In this document: one piece after another, positions 63,293 through 64,000 of the stretch
Layout: each line of letters begins with the position of its first letter
Position numbering within the stretch: position 1 is the stretch's first letter
Source: JAWSVE01 sp033852115
Lineage (GTDB): Bacteria; Pseudomonadota; Gammaproteobacteria; Pseudomonadales; Cellvibrionaceae
Direction of reading: 5' to 3'
Length of the DNA: 64,000 bases
Assembly: GCA_033852115.1 (NCBI GenBank)
Contig: JAWSVE010000003.1
Span: forward strand, 62,001-126,000
Notes under the pieces: generated by a model
The model's input: the letters and a program-made list of their open reading frames with translations, nothing else
What the model was told of the DNA's origin: nothing
Database searches by the model: none
Position numbers and translations under genes: made by a program

Positions 63293-64000
63293 TCAGACGG
63301 AGCTACCCGATTGAGCGTGGCCATGTATCGATTCACCAACGTTTTCGTCAACATTCGAAATTAACAAAGGTGTCGCAAACTGAATATTATATTCCGAAGC
63401 CGCGCGGTTGGCAGCTTGCTGAATTAATGAAGGTGTTTGCAAGAGGTATTGCCGCACCGTTTTAGTCACTTTGGTATTAGGTAACGCCTCAACGTAGTAA
63501 AACAGCGTGTACTCTAATGCATAGTCGCCGGAGTTTGTTAATACTACTTCGAACGGGATGTTTTTATTTATTTTAGCGTCCCCCTCTTCTACTAACCTCT
63601 CATGCATGGTGGCTGCCATTTGTAGCACACGATGATTTAACTCGGAAAAAGGATTAGCCTCTCGCTTTTCAGAATCAGTAGAAAAATCACTGGGATAGGA
63701 AATATTAAATACCAAAGAATGGCGCAAACCATCTGTTGAAGCTCGCTTACTTAGATTGTCGACTCGACTATTAATTAGCTGGCTATTTCGCACAATGATG
63801 CGATGATTATTACGTACATCGAGTAGAATGGTGTAAATGAATGAGACACGACTAATAATAAGCTCATCAGACAGCCCGCCAATCTTAATAACATCGCCAT
63901 CTTCTAGCATGTTGGAATTCAAAATCACCAACCCAAAATAAATATCGGGGGCCCAGATAGAATTAGTTAACGCTAGAAACGCGAAGAATATGCCCAGGAA
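63293..64000 (-). CDS. Mechanosensitive (MscS-type) channel, 5' truncated
   Basis: The frame is open beyond the right edge; 235 residues of the C-terminal part are visible. The MscS beta domain is recognised from the NMLEDGDVIKIGG segment, the DVRNNHRIIVRNSQLINS strand and the following alpha/beta C-terminal domain. The pore helix lies upstream of the edge, with a hydrophobic stretch (LGIFFAFLALTNSIWAP) just visible. It would open under membrane tension. The gene converges on the ABC exporter; the restored exporter tail (stop 63314) would overlap its 3' end by 22 bases. Confidence 0.78.
   Translation of the reverse strand, partial: FLGIFFAFLALTNSIWAPDIYFGLVILNSNMLEDGDVIKIGGLSDELIISRVSFIYTILLDVRNNHRIIVRNSQLINSRVDNLSKRASTDGLRHSLVFNISYPSDFSTDSEKREANPFSELNHRVLQMAATMHERLVEEGDAKINKNIPFEVVLTNSGDYALEYTLFYYVEALPNTKVTKTVRQYLLQTPSLIQQAANRAASEYNIQFATPLLISNVDENVGESIHGHAQSGSSV

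Overview
The window looks like chromosome of a free-living, aerobic, probably marine gammaproteobacterium of moderate GC. The clearest sign is the block tilS-pyrG-kdsA-eno-ftsB-ispD-ispF-truD-pcm-DUF368-nlpD-rpoS, which keeps the order seen in Pseudomonadales and Oceanospirillales. Other signs are a finR/fpr divergon, a clsB/ybhP pair, a yceJ/yceI-type pair and a Na+-pumping oxaloacetate decarboxylase. I cannot place the genus. No phage, insertion sequence, CRISPR array or secretion cluster was seen.

Layout. 1-7.6 kb: accessory catabolic genes (the end of an alpha/beta hydrolase, DUF4159 protein, FAH-family hydrolase, PQQ dehydrogenase with an N-terminal cytochrome c, an SDR lacking its catalytic Tyr/Lys, a secreted alpha/beta hydrolase, a patatin-like protein). 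7.8-8.7 kb: a DUF6316-like small protein and a tRNA-Pro/Arg/His cluster with its own promoter. 8.8-11.4 kb: folD, rsuA, rsmC. 11.5-16.0 kb: recQ followed by a TAP-type peptidase and a spermidine-synthase-like protein. 16.1-21.5 kb: clsB, ybhP-like, an FMN glutamate-synthase-like protein, DUF3806 protein, DegV. 21.6-26.4 kb: hemH, finR/fpr, a PNPOx-like flavoprotein and a heme-oxygenase-fold protein. 26.4-32.2 kb: oadGAB, a stand-alone receiver, gamma-glutamyltransferase. 32.4-33.8 kb: tRNA-Arg(ACG), an ambiguous NN palindrome, an SDR. 33.9-45.8 kb: the conserved rpoS-to-tilS block, all on the minus strand. 45.9-51.2 kb: S9 peptidase, greB, a GGDEF-EAL protein. 51.3-56.6 kb: aminotransferase/Lrp divergon, a shikimate-kinase-like gene, an LpxH-like phosphatase and an OlsF-like double acyltransferase. 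56.6-64 kb: CoA-transferase, quinone oxidoreductase, pdxH, a small lipoprotein, YceI, cytochrome b561, an ABC exporter with a 3' frameshift, and a truncated MscS channel.

Working together. The conserved block joins CTP, KDO, enolase, isoprenoid precursor, tRNA and divisome genes to the stationary-phase sigma factor; surE, usually between truD and pcm, is absent. Membrane-lipid functions recur (clsB, ybhP, LpxH-like, OlsF-like, patatin-like), and oxidative-stress or redox functions cluster around finR/fpr.

I found no convincing wholly new multi-gene system. The best leads are single loci: the LpxH-like/OlsF-like pair, the heme-oxygenase-fold protein without the usual heme ligand, the cytochrome-fused PQQ dehydrogenase, the Tyr/Lys-less SDR, and two places where the assembly or the gene looks broken (63.24 kb and 32.54 kb).
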